Source: Orrella marina (GTDB lineage Bacteria > Pseudomonadota > Gammaproteobacteria > Burkholderiales > Burkholderiaceae_B). From it: DNA of 64,000 nt. The stretch lies in contig NZ_CP028901.1 of NCBI RefSeq assembly GCF_003058465.1, positions 1,922,001 to 1,986,000 of the forward strand, read 5' to 3'. Each line of letters starts with the position of its first letter. The first letter of the stretch is position 1. A model generated the notes under the pieces. It was not told the origin of the DNA and ran no database searches. It was given only the letters and a program-made list of their open reading frames with translations. Position numbers and translations under genes: made by a program. This document shows, in pieces, positions 27,335-37,579 of this stretch.

Positions 27335-29233
27335 ATGAAAGGATTGATCTATGAACGCAGTCAGCAACCTCTTTATCTGCAAGTTGCTGTAATCCTTCGT
27401 CGCAACATTGAGCGCGGCGTCTGGCCAGCAGGTAGCAAGATTCCCTCACTCGACGAACTCACCAAAAGCCTCAATGTTTCCAGGACAACATTGCGACAAG
27501 CATTCGGCATTCTCGAATCTGAAGGGCTGATTCACAGAAGCCGGGGATCCGGAACCTTCGTTCAGAACCTTGATGAAGAAATACGGCTACTCCTGCCGAC
27601 AACCTGGCAGGAAACAATCGCACTGAGCCTCTCTCTTGGCACCACCACCTTGCGTGAATCGACAGACGATGTCACGTTACCCGATCATCTCAGGCCCTGT
27701 AACGCAGGAGACTGTTCAGGCCGATACCAGTCGTGGCGCAGGATACATACCAACCAGGACCGTCCTTACTGTTATACAGAGGTCTACCTGGATCGCAATC
27801 TTTATCTACGCAATCCTGAAAGATACCGGACATCGACAGTCGCTCCGGTTCTTGACCAACTACACCGCCACGAGCTGACCTGTGCAAGGCAGTCGCTACG
27901 AATCATCGAGGCAGGTTCTGATTCGGCCCAGGCGCTGCAAATACCGGTTTCTTCCCCTGTTGCCCAATTACAGCGGTATGCACGGATCGGCGCCCAGATC
28001 GTATACGTGGCGCGACTGGAGATCCCTTCGCGCCTTGTCCAGATGGAACATGACCTTTTCGGGGGCACCACACACATGAATGATCTGACGTACTTGCCAT
28101 TTTTTGATGCCGGACATCGCGACCTCTCCAGCGACCTCAGACACTGGGCAGGCTCACGTTACGCCAGTCGGGTCCACTCCGGCGACGTGGATGAGCTATG
28201 TCGCTCGTATGTCAAGATGCTTGGAACAGACGGATGGCTACGTCACTGCGTACCTGCATCAGTCGGTGGCGTGAAAGAGACGATCGATTCGCGCAGCATC
28301 TGTCTGATGCGACAAGGGCTAGGATATTTTGACGGACTTGCTGACTTTGCTTTCGCCATGCAAGGCCTGGGTAGCGGACCCATCTCGCTTTTTGGCACGC
28401 CGACACAACGCGATCGCTACCTGCCGGGTGTTGCGCAGGGCAAATCAATCAGTGCTTTTGCCCTCTCTGAACCGATGGCTGGATCAGATGCCGCAGCAAT
28501 GACCACCACCGCGACTCGGGAAGGCAACGAATATCGGCTCAATGGCACCAAAACCTGGATATCCAATGCAGGGATTGCTGATTTCTACACTGTGTTTGCG
28601 CGATCCGAAGGTGATGACGCCCAAGGGGTGACTGCATTTGTGATCGATGCCGATACGCCAGGATTGCAGGTATCGGAACGATTCGATGTCTGCGCTCCCC
28701 ACCCGATCGGCACACTGAGGTTTGAAGATTGCGTGATTCCTGCTGAACAACGCATCGGAGACCCAGGCAAAGGATTCAGGGTTGCCCTGCAGACTCTGGA
28801 CGTGTTCAGGGCATCAGTCGGTGCTGCGGCATTAGGGTTCGCACAGGCTGCACTCGACATGGGGATGCAGCATGCTCAGAATCGCCCCATGTTTGGAACC
28901 ACGCTGTCCGAGATGCAACTGACACAGGCAGCTATCGGGGAGATGTGCGCAGACATTGATGCCTCTGCACTGCTGGTGTATCGAGCGGCGTGGGAGCGAG
29001 ACGTACTGAAGCAACGTACAACCCGGTCAGCGGCTATCGCCAAGCTTTACGCGACAGAAGCTGCCCAGCGAGTCATTGATCGCAATGTGCAGTTACACGG
29101 CGGACTCGGTGTCAAGGTGGGACATCCAGCGGAGATGTTGTATCGTGAGATACGCGCCTTGAGAATTTATGAGGGTGCAACCGAAGTGCAGAAGATTGTC
29201 ATTGCGAGACAGACTGCAACAGAAAGTATTTGA
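27335..29233 (+). CDS. GntR/UTRA regulator fused in frame to acyl-CoA dehydrogenase
   Basis: The 632-residue open frame joins two complete proteins. Residues 1-75 are a GntR winged helix ([21 protein letters not shown]), and about 100-245 a UTRA ligand-binding domain. From Met248 on, a 385-residue acyl-CoA dehydrogenase has the FAD-contact SEPMAGSDA and TWISNAG, and the catalytic Glu in [12 protein letters not shown]. The dehydrogenase start would overlap a TGA in both alternative frames (ATGA at 28076-28079). A one-base change in the G run at 28061-28065 would therefore yield two normal overlapping genes. AGGAG precedes 27335. The ThDP enzyme follows 14 bases later. The domains are certain; the fusion needs confirming. 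Confidence 0.85.
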   Translation: MKGLIYERSQQPLYLQVAVILRRNIERGVWPAGSKIPSLDELTKSLNVSRTTLRQAFGILESEGLIHRSRGSGTFVQNLDEEIRLLLPTTWQETIALSLSLGTTTLRESTDDVTLPDHLRPCNAGDCSGRYQSWRRIHTNQDRPYCYTEVYLDRNLYLRNPERYRTSTVAPVLDQLHRHELTCARQSLRIIEAGSDSAQALQIPVSSPVAQLQRYARIGAQIVYVARLEIPSRLVQMEHDLFGGTTHMNDLTYLPFFDAGHRDLSSDLRHWAGSRYASRVHSGDVDELCRSYVKMLGTDGWLRHCVPASVGGVKETIDSRSICLMRQGLGYFDGLADFAFAMQGLGSGPISLFGTPTQRDRYLPGVAQGKSISAFALSEPMAGSDAAAMTTTATREGNEYRLNGTKTWISNAGIADFYTVFARSEGDDAQGVTAFVIDADTPGLQVSERFDVCAPHPIGTLRFEDCVIPAEQRIGDPGKGFRVALQTLDVFRASVGAAALGFAQAALDMGMQHAQNRPMFGTTLSEMQLTQAAIGEMCADIDASALLVYRAAWERDVLKQRTTRSAAIAKLYATEAAQRVIDRNVQLHGGLGVKVGHPAEMLYREIRALRIYEGATEVQKIVIARQTATESI

Positions 29234-29247
29234 GGAGATAAAGTTTC

Positions 29248-30810
29248 ATGAATGGATCACAAGCGATGGTCAAGACGCTGCTTGATGGCGGCGTCGATGT
29301 CTGTTTTGCCAATCCCGGCACATCAGAAATGCATTTTGTAGCAGCGCTCGATCAAGCTACCCGAATGCGCTGTGTGCTGGGTCTGTTCGAAGGTGTCGTG
29401 ACTGGCGCTGCTGATGGCTACTACCGGATGGCATCCAAGCCAGCTGCGACCTTGCTGCACCTTGGACCCGGACTGGGCAACGGATTGGCAAACCTTCACA
29501 ACGCGAAGCGTGCACGCTCCGGTATCGTTAATATCATTGGCCAACATGCGCTGGACCATCTGCATAATGATGCGCCCCTGAACTCCGACGTCGAGGCAGT
29601 CGCACGCCCGATGTCGCACTGGGTCAAGACAACGGTGTCTGCCACCCAGGCTGCAGCCGATACAGCCGAGGCGATATCCCAGGCAAACAGTCAGCCCGGA
29701 CGCATTGCCTCACTTGTCTTGCCTGCCAACTGCGCTTGGGAAGATGCCGATCCAGGGAAATACACATTTGAACCAGCTTGTGTAGCAGCAGCCCCGCTTG
29801 CCGAAACAGTTGACAAGATTGCACAGCTACTCTCCGACCCCGAGCAGGCCAAGCAAACCGTCTTGCTGATTGGTGGGGCAGGAATGATGGAGAAATCCAC
29901 CTGGCTTGCCGGACAAATTGCCGCCAAGACTGGCTGCAAGCTATTCGCAGAGCCACGTAGCATGCGACTTGAGCGTGGCCGGGGACGCGTAAACATTCGA
30001 CCCTTGCCATTTCCTGTCGATGGTGCAGTCAAGGCTCTTCAAGGCACCCGCAATCTGGTGCTGATTGGTGCCACGGATCCTGTGGCATTCTTTGCATACC
30101 CAGACAAGCCTCGCCGGGTTGCACCGACTGATTGCAAGATCACGCATCTTGCCACTCCGGTGCATGATGTTTTTGCGACACTTGAAGCACTGTGCGATGC
30201 GGTTGGTGCTGCTTCCCAGACACCCGCTCAACTCGCCACTGACCTGGCATTGCCAAGCTTCGTTGATGGCAAACCTGATGCCAGTAACATCGGCATGGTG
30301 ATTGCTGGAGCATTGCCCGAACACGCCATTCTGGTGGATGAGGCGGTCACATCGGGTCGACAACTTGCAGACTCGATTCCGTACGCTCCCCCTCACGATT
30401 GCATTGACATTACCGGAGGAGCGATCGGGTTCGCGCTACCAGCTGCCGTCGGTGCTGCAGTCGCGGCACCTGATCGCAGAGTTGTCGCACTCGTGGGTGA
30501 CGGTGCCGCCATGTATACAGTTCAGGCTCTCTGGACCATGGCTCGTGAACAGCTGAACATCACTGTTGTAATTTTTGACAATCGCTCATACAGAATTCTG
30601 CGGGGAGAACTCGCCAACATGGGTGGACCGCAGCCTGGAGAGAATGCACGCCGCATGCTGGATCTGGACGCACCTGATCTCGACTGGGTTTCCATGGCCA
30701 AGGCGCAGGGCGTTCCTGCGGTCAAAACAGATACGTTGGCTGGTTTCGATCAGGCCCTCAAGAAAGCCAATGCAACACCTGGTCCAAGCCTGATTGCTTT
30801 GAAAATTTAA
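29248..30810 (+). CDS. ThDP-dependent enzyme, acetolactate synthase-like
   Basis: The 520-residue protein has the three-domain thiamine diphosphate fold. The activating Glu48 is in GLFEGVVTGAADGY, and the cofactor/Mg motif starts GDGAAMYTVQALW and ends near VVIFDN. The N-terminal FANPGTSEMHF resembles the acetolactate synthase large subunit and benzoylformate decarboxylase-like group rather than housekeeping IlvB. No small subunit is adjacent. It may decarboxylate a 2-keto acid or cleave a 2-hydroxyacyl or diketone substrate. It follows the dehydrogenase by 14 bases and ends the cluster at a strong palindrome. Confidence 0.87.
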   Translation: MNGSQAMVKTLLDGGVDVCFANPGTSEMHFVAALDQATRMRCVLGLFEGVVTGAADGYYRMASKPAATLLHLGPGLGNGLANLHNAKRARSGIVNIIGQHALDHLHNDAPLNSDVEAVARPMSHWVKTTVSATQAAADTAEAISQANSQPGRIASLVLPANCAWEDADPGKYTFEPACVAAAPLAETVDKIAQLLSDPEQAKQTVLLIGGAGMMEKSTWLAGQIAAKTGCKLFAEPRSMRLERGRGRVNIRPLPFPVDGAVKALQGTRNLVLIGATDPVAFFAYPDKPRRVAPTDCKITHLATPVHDVFATLEALCDAVGAASQTPAQLATDLALPSFVDGKPDASNIGMVIAGALPEHAILVDEAVTSGRQLADSIPYAPPHDCIDITGGAIGFALPAAVGAAVAAPDRRVVALVGDGAAMYTVQALWTMAREQLNITVVIFDNRSYRILRGELANMGGPQPGENARRMLDLDAPDLDWVSMAKAQGVPAVKTDTLAGFDQALKKANATPGPSLIALKI

Positions 30811-30850
30811 ACCTGCGTTCTGGCTTGACCAAAGCTTTTAATGCGTGCAG

Positions 30851-30890
30851 AAAGACAATGGACAATCAGTACTGATTGTCCATTGTCTTT
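30851..30890. terminator. Perfect 40-bp palindrome after the ThDP enzyme
   Basis: Positions 30851-30870 and 30871-30890 are exact complements with no spacer (AAAGACAATGGACAATCAGT and its complement). The TTT end gives a short U-run. It probably terminates the catabolic operon and, from the other side, recO transcripts; recO ends 130 bases away in the opposite direction. Confidence 0.75.
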
Positions 30891-31020
30891 AGAAGTCAGG
30901 CCGTTTAAAAAGTGTTCTCTACGCTTGTCGAGGAGGAAAATGACTTGCTGGCAATGACAATCGAGAAGGCGAATTGGCCTCGCAAGAGTCAAGAACAGAC
31001 AGAAAGAGATACTGCCGCGA

Positions 31021-31614
31021 TTATCCTTGTTGACGCAAACTCATCATAACCTTGCGGCTCATCAACTCGACATCTGGTAAATACTCCTCCAGGTGCCTGC
31101 GTATCCTCAGACGCAATGACTCTGCCTGCCCAGGATCGTCAAAGTCCGGCAAAGGTCCCTCCAGGCCGTAACCGCTCTCCCTTAGCAGAACCCATTCAAA
31201 ACGCCTCAAGGTCATCGCCTGCGGATAGCCAGAAGCCAACCTGGCCAGTGCCTGTGCGTATGCAGCGTAAAGAGCCGGATGAGCATCTTCGCGTGCGAAC
31301 AGCTTGAGTATCAGCTCGTTCATATACCAGCCAGCCATGAGTGCGTTTGAAGGCATTAGCAAGATACCTCGGGTCTCTGCATGCGTAAGCGTCCTGACCT
31401 CCCCTCGCCCGCTCCATGACAGCAACAATGGTTGAAAGGACTGAAGAACTGTTCGCAAACCCGAAAATGGTCGCTTGGCGCCTTTCGCGGCAACCAGCAA
31501 AACCCCGTGGTCTCTTGAAAAAACCTTGGCGATGACTGACGTCTCACGCCAGGCAGTAGTGTGCAGGATGAAACCATCCGCATCGAAGACGCGAGTCTGC
31601 TGCCGGCTACTCAT
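31021..31614 (-). CDS. recO: DNA repair protein RecO
   Basis: RecO helps RecR load RecA on gapped DNA. The 197-residue protein begins SSRQQTRVFDADGFILHTTAWRE-like, with an OB-fold N terminus and the conserved GWYMNELILKLFAREDAH helix. It is shorter than E. coli RecO (about 240), and I do not see the internal cysteine cluster of zinc-type RecO proteins. The start at 31614 overlaps the era stop by eight bases, which supports translational coupling; an earlier start would run far into era. Confidence 0.88.
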   Translation of the reverse strand: MSSRQQTRVFDADGFILHTTAWRETSVIAKVFSRDHGVLLVAAKGAKRPFSGLRTVLQSFQPLLLSWSGRGEVRTLTHAETRGILLMPSNALMAGWYMNELILKLFAREDAHPALYAAYAQALARLASGYPQAMTLRRFEWVLLRESGYGLEGPLPDFDDPGQAESLRLRIRRHLEEYLPDVELMSRKVMMSLRQQG

Positions 31615-32500
31615 ATCCCAGGTCGCGCAAGCTTGCTTCCCGGTCAGCCCATCCTTTGCGAACTTTGATGTAAATTTCCAGATGAACCGGCATGTCAAGC
31701 AACTGAGCGATTTCTTGTCGTGCCTCTGTTGCGATACGCTTCATGTGCATGCCTTTCGCGCCAAGCAGTATGGGCCGGTGAGATTCTCGCTCGACAATCA
31801 CACAGGCCGAAACCAGTACTCGGGCTGGAGCCTCTTCCCACTGCTCGATAACAACCGTACAGCCATATGGCAACTCATCTCCAACAAGGCGAAATATCTT
31901 TTCACGAATGAGTTCAGCCGCCAGAAACCTGACAGGACGATCCGTCAGCGCATCTTCCTCGAACATGGCCTCACCCTCTGGCAGGCGACTGGCCACCTCA
32001 TCAAGCAGAACATCGAGTTGCTCACGTTTGACAGCACTGACCGGAACAACTGCAGCAAACGGAAACCGTCCCGCGAGATCTGCCACGAACGGGAACAGGG
32101 ACTCTCGACTTTTGATTGAGTCAATCTTGCTGAGCACCAGAATAACATTCGTGCGATCTCTGAGCATATCCAGCAATTGCTGATCACCTGGTGTCCATTT
32201 GCCTGCCTCAACAACAAACAAGATGACGTCTACATCAGCCAGAGCCTGGGTGACGACTCTGTTCATCATCTTGTTCATCGCCCCGCCGTGACGCGTCTGG
32301 AATCCCGGCGTATCGACAAAGACAAACTGCTCTGCTCCGCGGGTCAGAACCCCATGGATGCGATGCCGCGTCGTTTGCGCCTTTCGAGAAACAATTGAAA
32401 TCTTTGCACCGATTAGTGCATTGGTCAGCGTCGACTTGCCCACATTTGGTCTACCAACGACCGCTATAAACCCGCAACGGGTCACCTCTGGCTGAGTCAT
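31607..32500 (-). CDS. era: GTPase Era
   Basis: Era binds the 3' end of 16S rRNA and assists 30S maturation. The 297-residue protein has G1 GRPNVGKST, G3 DTPG, a G4 motif read here as SKID instead of NKxD, and a C-terminal KH domain ending VHLEIYIKVRKGW. It starts seven bases after rnc ends; the ATG at 32500 is followed directly by the family sequence. It forms an operon with rnc and recO, as in many proteobacteria. Confidence 0.96.
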   Translation of the reverse strand: MTQPEVTRCGFIAVVGRPNVGKSTLTNALIGAKISIVSRKAQTTRHRIHGVLTRGAEQFVFVDTPGFQTRHGGAMNKMMNRVVTQALADVDVILFVVEAGKWTPGDQQLLDMLRDRTNVILVLSKIDSIKSRESLFPFVADLAGRFPFAAVVPVSAVKREQLDVLLDEVASRLPEGEAMFEEDALTDRPVRFLAAELIREKIFRLVGDELPYGCTVVIEQWEEAPARVLVSACVIVERESHRPILLGAKGMHMKRIATEARQEIAQLLDMPVHLEIYIKVRKGWADREASLRDLGYE

Positions 32501-32507
32501 GATTCTC

Positions 32508-33266
32508 TTAATTCCCTTCTTCGGGTAATGCTTGCAACGCTGTGCTGGCGGATTTGGCAGAACGACTGCGCGCATGTCGAGTGCCCTGCAAAGGCCTATC
32601 CTTACGCAAACTCTGCAAGATGCTATGAGCAGCCGCCTGTTCTGCCGCTCGCCGGCTTGTTCCAACTGCGACAACTTTCAGACTCAGCGCTGGCACTTCG
32701 CAGGCCACCTCAAACTCCTGATCATGGGCAGCCCCACGGGTGTCTATGACCCGATAAGCAGGCAGATCCAGCCGATGCCCCTGCAGATACTCCTGCAACA
32801 ACGTCTTGGGATCCTTTCCGACTGTCCGCGGATCGATACCTTCGAGCATGGGGCCGTACAGCCGTTCTATGACATTTTTTGCCGCCGCAAAACCGCCATC
32901 CAGATAGACTGCACCAAATATGGCCTCAAGTGCGTCAGCAAGAATTGATGGTCGCCTGAAGCCACCACTTTTAAGTTCGCCCTCTCCAAGTCGCAAAAGG
33001 TCCGAGAGCTTGAGACGCTGTGCGATATCGGCCAGCGAGGCCTGTTTGACCAGGCTCGCTCTGACTCGGGAGAGATCACCTTCATCCAGCATCTGGAATC
33101 GATGAAACAAAAGTGACGACATGCTGCAGCCCAGCACAGAATCACCTAGAAACTCCAGTCGCTCGTTGTTTTTTGCACTGAAGCTACGATGAGTCAGCGC
33201 AAGCTCGAGAAGCAGCGGTTGCTCAAAAACGTAACCTAGATCAGTCTGCAAGGCTGAAAGCGTCAT
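32508..33266 (-). CDS. rnc: Ribonuclease III
   Basis: RNase III cuts double-stranded RNA in rRNA precursors and mRNAs. The 252-residue protein has the signature [12 protein letters not shown] near residue 34, with the catalytic acidic residues. A double-stranded RNA-binding domain follows from about residue 155 ([17 protein letters not shown]). A basic tail ([12 protein letters not shown]) extends the C terminus beyond the E. coli protein. It sits between lepB and era in a minus-strand operon. Confidence 0.95.
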   Translation of the reverse strand: MTLSALQTDLGYVFEQPLLLELALTHRSFSAKNNERLEFLGDSVLGCSMSSLLFHRFQMLDEGDLSRVRASLVKQASLADIAQRLKLSDLLRLGEGELKSGGFRRPSILADALEAIFGAVYLDGGFAAAKNVIERLYGPMLEGIDPRTVGKDPKTLLQEYLQGHRLDLPAYRVIDTRGAAHDQEFEVACEVPALSLKVVAVGTSRRAAEQAAAHSILQSLRKDRPLQGTRHARSRSAKSASTALQALPEEGN

Positions 33267-33312
33267 GCCTGCACCTCCACCACGATGGATGAGTCCTGAA
33301 CGATCATAGATC

Positions 33313-34107
33313 TCAATTAAAACGCCCGATCCGGCTTGGCTCGGAAAAATTCATCCAGATAAAGAAAGCCCGACCCACGATATTTTCCGACGGTACAAAT
33401 CCCCAGAAACGACTATCCAGACTGTTGTCGCGGTTGTCACCCATTGCGAAGTAACTACCCTCAGGAACCTTGCAGATCATGCCGTCAGAGCGATATTGAC
33501 ACTGGTCCCGATCCGGGAAACGCCACACCGGACGCAATTCTTGACGACTTGCAGGATCGACAAGGATCCGATTCTCTTCCTTGCCCAACTGTTCAATGAA
33601 CTGCGACTCGTACGCAAGACGATCTGGTTCGAAATACTCGCCATCACGCTTGACAGGCACTTCCTGACCGTTGATATACAGTCTCTTGTTGAGGTAGGCA
33701 ATCTCGTCTCCCGGCATACCGACAATCCGCTTGATGTAATCAATGGATGGATCCACTGGGTAACGAAACACGACGACATCCCCACGCTCAGGGTCACCGA
33801 GTGAAATAACTTTAGTGTGAATGATAGGCAGTCGGATTCCATAATCATACTTGTTGACCAGAATCAGGTCTCCCGCTTTAAGGGTGGGAAGCATTGAACC
33901 CGAAGGAATGCGAAATGGTTCGACCACAAACGAACGCAATACAAAGACAAACAAAATCACCGGGAAGAAACTCGCCCCGTACTCGACCCACCAGGGCGTC
34001 TTGTCTTCTGGTGAGCGTTTGTGACGCAGGAAAAACCTGTCAAGCACCCACACTGACCCGGTGATCAGCATGGCAATAAATAAGATCAGAGAAAAATTCC
34101 AGCTCAT
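33313..34107 (-). CDS. lepB: Signal peptidase I
   Basis: This inner-membrane protease removes signal peptides of exported proteins. The 264-residue protein has two N-terminal hydrophobic segments, the nucleophile Ser in [10 protein letters not shown], the general-base Lys in [11 protein letters not shown], and the downstream box [14 protein letters not shown]. It lies 16 bases after lepA, the usual pairing. Confidence 0.96.
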   Translation of the reverse strand: MSWNFSLILFIAMLITGSVWVLDRFFLRHKRSPEDKTPWWVEYGASFFPVILFVFVLRSFVVEPFRIPSGSMLPTLKAGDLILVNKYDYGIRLPIIHTKVISLGDPERGDVVVFRYPVDPSIDYIKRIVGMPGDEIAYLNKRLYINGQEVPVKRDGEYFEPDRLAYESQFIEQLGKEENRILVDPASRQELRPVWRFPDRDQCQYRSDGMICKVPEGSYFAMGDNRDNSLDSRFWGFVPSENIVGRAFFIWMNFSEPSRIGRFN

Positions 34108-34123
34108 GCCTGTACGTTCCCTT

Positions 34124-35944
34124 TCACTTGTCGTCGACCTGCAGAATCGCGAGGAACGCCTCTTGAGGAATCTCGACGCTACCCACCTGCTTCATACGTT
34201 TCTTGCCGGCTTTCTGCTTTTCAAGCAACTTTTTCTTGCGAGAAATATCACCGCCGTAGCACTTTGCAAGCACATTCTTTCGCAGAGCCTTGACGTTCTC
34301 ACGTGCAATGATCTCCGCACCAATGGCCGCCTGAATGGCCACATCGTACATCTGCCTTGGAATCATCTCCCGCATTTTGGAAACCATTTCCCGGCCTCTA
34401 TAACGCGCGTTGGCGCGATGGCATATCGTCGAAAGTGCATCAACACGGTCACCATTGATCAGAACGTCGACCCTCACGACATCCGAGGCCCGATACTCTC
34501 TGAACTCGTAGTCCATCGAAGCATAGCCGCGCGAGACTGATTTAAGCTTGTCAAAGAAATCCAGGACAATCTCTGCCAGCGGTATTTCATACTGGAGATG
34601 GACCTGGCGACCGTGATAGCTCATGTCGAGCTGAACACCGCGTTTCTGGTTACACAGAGTCATTACAGGTCCGACATACTGCTGCGGCATGAACAGCGTG
34701 ACATGGACCACTGGTTCATGAATTTCCCGAATCTTGCCTATCTCAGGCATTCTCGACGGACTCTCGATACTGAGCACTTCGCCATCATTCAAGACAATCT
34801 CATAGACCACCGAAGGTGCGGTGGTAATGATATCCATGTCAAATTCGCGCTCGAGTCTCTCCTGCACGATCTCCATGTGAAGCAGACCGAGAAAGCCGCA
34901 CCGGAACCCAAAGCCTAGTGCCTGGGAAACCTCCGGCTCAAACATCAAGGCAGAATCGTTTAATTTGAGCTTCTCCAGTGAGTCGCGAAGCTGATCGTAC
35001 TCACTGCTTTCCACAGGATAGAGACCTGCAAAAACCTGTGGTTTGACTTCTTTAAAACCAGGCAACGGTGACGGCGCGGGCTTGCCTGCATGGGTGATCG
35101 TATCGCCAACCTTGGCATCCTTGAGCTCTTTAATACCCGCGATCAGAAATCCAACCTGCCCCGCCGAAAGATTGTCACGGGCGATCGCTTTTGGAGTAAA
35201 CACACCAAGCTGATCCGCGGGATGGTTGGCCCCTGTCGCCATGAACTGCAATTTGTCCTTGACCCGCATGGTGCCATTCACGATGCGCAGCAACATCACC
35301 ACACCAACATAATTGTCAAACCAGGAATCAATGATCAATGCCTGCAGCGGCGCGTCAGGGTCTCCCTTGGGCGCCGGCACTTTGACAATGATCGACTCCA
35401 GGATCTCATCAATGCCCATGCCGGTCTTGGCGCTGGCCGCAATGGCATGGGACGCGTCGATTCCAATGACGTCCTCGATCTCTCCTCGGGCTCCTTCCGG
35501 ATCCGCCTGAGGAAGATCCATCTTGTTCAGCACCGGAACAACCTCCACACCGAGATCGATCGCGGTGTAGCAGTTTGCTACGGTCTGTGCTTCCACCCCC
35601 TGCGATGCGTCCACGACCAGCAGTGCTCCTTCACACGCCGACAAGGAGCGACTAACTTCGTAGGAAAAATCCACGTGTCCCGGTGTATCAATCAGGTTCA
35701 GGTTATAAATCTGGCCGTCCTTGGCCTTGTAGGCCAGTGAGGCAGTCTGCGCCTTAATCGTGATACCTCGCTCTCGCTCGATATCCATGGAATCCAGAAC
35801 CTGAGCTGACATCTCTCGCTCAGCCAGGCCGCCACAACGGTGTATCAACCGATCAGCAAGCGTAGACTTGCCATGATCGATGTGGGCAATAATTGAAAAA
35901 TTGCGGATTCGCTGCATAGATCCAGTCATAGACATGTCAGACAC
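34124..35944 (-). CDS. lepA: Elongation factor 4 (LepA)
   Basis: LepA is a ribosome-associated GTPase related to EF-G. G motifs are [17 protein letters not shown] and NKMDLP, and the C-terminal domain unique to LepA is present ([19 protein letters not shown]). The first ATG gives 606 residues; the family usually begins near [13 protein letters not shown], so the ATG at 35917 is an equally good start (597 residues). No clear ribosome-binding site separates them. Confidence 0.95.
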   Translation of the reverse strand: MSDMSMTGSMQRIRNFSIIAHIDHGKSTLADRLIHRCGGLAEREMSAQVLDSMDIERERGITIKAQTASLAYKAKDGQIYNLNLIDTPGHVDFSYEVSRSLSACEGALLVVDASQGVEAQTVANCYTAIDLGVEVVPVLNKMDLPQADPEGARGEIEDVIGIDASHAIAASAKTGMGIDEILESIIVKVPAPKGDPDAPLQALIIDSWFDNYVGVVMLLRIVNGTMRVKDKLQFMATGANHPADQLGVFTPKAIARDNLSAGQVGFLIAGIKELKDAKVGDTITHAGKPAPSPLPGFKEVKPQVFAGLYPVESSEYDQLRDSLEKLKLNDSALMFEPEVSQALGFGFRCGFLGLLHMEIVQERLEREFDMDIITTAPSVVYEIVLNDGEVLSIESPSRMPEIGKIREIHEPVVHVTLFMPQQYVGPVMTLCNQKRGVQLDMSYHGRQVHLQYEIPLAEIVLDFFDKLKSVSRGYASMDYEFREYRASDVVRVDVLINGDRVDALSTICHRANARYRGREMVSKMREMIPRQMYDVAIQAAIGAEIIARENVKALRKNVLAKCYGGDISRKKKLLEKQKAGKKRMKQVGSVEIPQEAFLAILQVDDK

Positions 35945-36034
35945 CCGATCTCGCGGATGCTCTCAAAAAACGAAAGGGGCGACACGCGCCCCTTTCGATG
36001 CGTCAATCCGGCATTTTAGCCCGATTGGACGTCA

Positions 36035-37531
36035 CTACTTGCCTGGTCGCACCAGAACCCACTGGGTCTGGCCATCTCGCTGAATCATCATGCCGACAGG
36101 TTTGTCTTTTCCAGCCTCCTCGGCCAGTTTGACGAACTGCTGTGCGGATGACACGTCAGCATTTCCAACGGTCAGAATAACATCACCGGGAATGATTCCG
36201 GCCGACGCCCCGGCGTCCTTGCTGTCTGTGACTCTGACACCACCTGTCACGCCAAGTGCTTCTCGCTCCTGATCGGTCAGATTCACAACAGTGACGCCCA
36301 TCGCTGTTGCACCTGCAGACTCGGGAGCAGGCGTATCCGGGCCGGCCGCACGCTCTGACGTACTGGGCATTTCACCAACGGTGATATCAAGCGTAACGCG
36401 CTTACCCTTGCGCCAGACATCCATCGTGGCCACTGTACCAGGCTTGCTCTGGCCGACAATGCGCGGCAGATCGGACCATTTCTCGATTTTTCTACCATTA
36501 AATGTCAGGATGATATCGCCTGGCAAGACGCCTGCTTCAAACGCAGGACCGTCCGGCATGACTCGACTCACCATGGCACCGGTTGCATCATCAAGACCGC
36601 TAGCCAGCGCAACATCTTTGCTGACATCGCCAATCTGAACACCAATTCTGCCACGCGTCACACGGCCCTCAGACCGCAATTGCTCGACAACTTCCATTGC
36701 CTCATCAATTGGGATCGCCAGAGAAATCCCCATGAATCCGCCGCTGCGAGACACGATCTGAGCATTGATTCCGATCACCTCGCCTTCAAGATCCAGCAAC
36801 GGACCACCAGAGTTACCCGGGTTTACGGCAACATCTGTCTGAATGAAAGGAAGGTAGTCCCCGGTTTCACGTCCAATCGCGCTGATGATCCCGGCTGTCA
36901 CCGTTGACTCAAGACCAAATGGCGAACCAATAGCGAGCACCCACTCACCTTTCTTGAGGTCCCTTGCAGTGCCAATCGGCAAAGCTGGCGTATTCTCAAG
37001 GTCGATCTTGATCAAAGCGACATCTGTACGTTCATCGCTTCCCACAACGGTGGCTTTAAACTCGCGGCCATCCGTCATGGTTACGAAGATTTCAGAGGCA
37101 CCTTCGATCACATGGTGATTGGTCAGGATGGAACCGTCGTCGGAAATAAAGAATCCCGAACCCACGCCACGCGGAACTGTACGATCCGGGGACTCAGGTC
37201 CTCCGCGACGCTCCGGAGATGGTGCCGGGATTCCAGGCCCCTGAAAATCAGGACCGAAGAACCAGCGGAACATCTCAAACGGATCGCGTCCGCCCGCACC
37301 ACCATGAGCCGCTGAAATAGTTGAGGTTGTCCTGATATTAACGACACCCTGTTCAGACTTTTCAACGATATCAACAAAATTCGGCAGACCTGCACTGTTT
37401 ACCTGTGCCGAGGTTGTGGCGGTAAAAAAAGTAACCGCCAATGTCAGAAACGCAAGTGCAAGCAACTTCGACGATTGCCTGACTGCTGTCGAATTGCCTG
37501 GGCGACTCGACGACATGAAAAGCTTTCTCAT
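36035..37531 (-). CDS. degP: Periplasmic serine protease DegP/MucD
   Basis: The protein is a Do-family protease-chaperone that handles misfolded envelope proteins under sigma-E control. The 498-residue form has a signal peptide ending near ATTSAQV, a trypsin-like domain with His in TNHHVIEG, Asp in DVALIKID and Ser in GNSGGPLLD, then two PDZ domains. The start at 37531 was chosen because GGAG lies six bases ahead; an upstream in-frame start lacks a site. It follows rseB, which places it in the rpoE-rseA-rseB-degP unit. Confidence 0.94.
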   Translation of the reverse strand: MRKLFMSSSRPGNSTAVRQSSKLLALAFLTLAVTFFTATTSAQVNSAGLPNFVDIVEKSEQGVVNIRTTSTISAAHGGAGGRDPFEMFRWFFGPDFQGPGIPAPSPERRGGPESPDRTVPRGVGSGFFISDDGSILTNHHVIEGASEIFVTMTDGREFKATVVGSDERTDVALIKIDLENTPALPIGTARDLKKGEWVLAIGSPFGLESTVTAGIISAIGRETGDYLPFIQTDVAVNPGNSGGPLLDLEGEVIGINAQIVSRSGGFMGISLAIPIDEAMEVVEQLRSEGRVTRGRIGVQIGDVSKDVALASGLDDATGAMVSRVMPDGPAFEAGVLPGDIILTFNGRKIEKWSDLPRIVGQSKPGTVATMDVWRKGKRVTLDITVGEMPSTSERAAGPDTPAPESAGATAMGVTVVNLTDQEREALGVTGGVRVTDSKDAGASAGIIPGDVILTVGNADVSSAQQFVKLAEEAGKDKPVGMMIQRDGQTQWVLVRPGK

Positions 37532-37579
37532 GATCAACTCCATCTGGATTTTCTTATGAACACAACCTGTCCGCAATAT

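Noticed and set aside
26778..27335. 185-residue plus-strand frame before the GntR fusion
   Set aside because: Composition is rich in Arg, Cys and Ser as in out-of-frame reading; no motif, and it runs into the GntR start.
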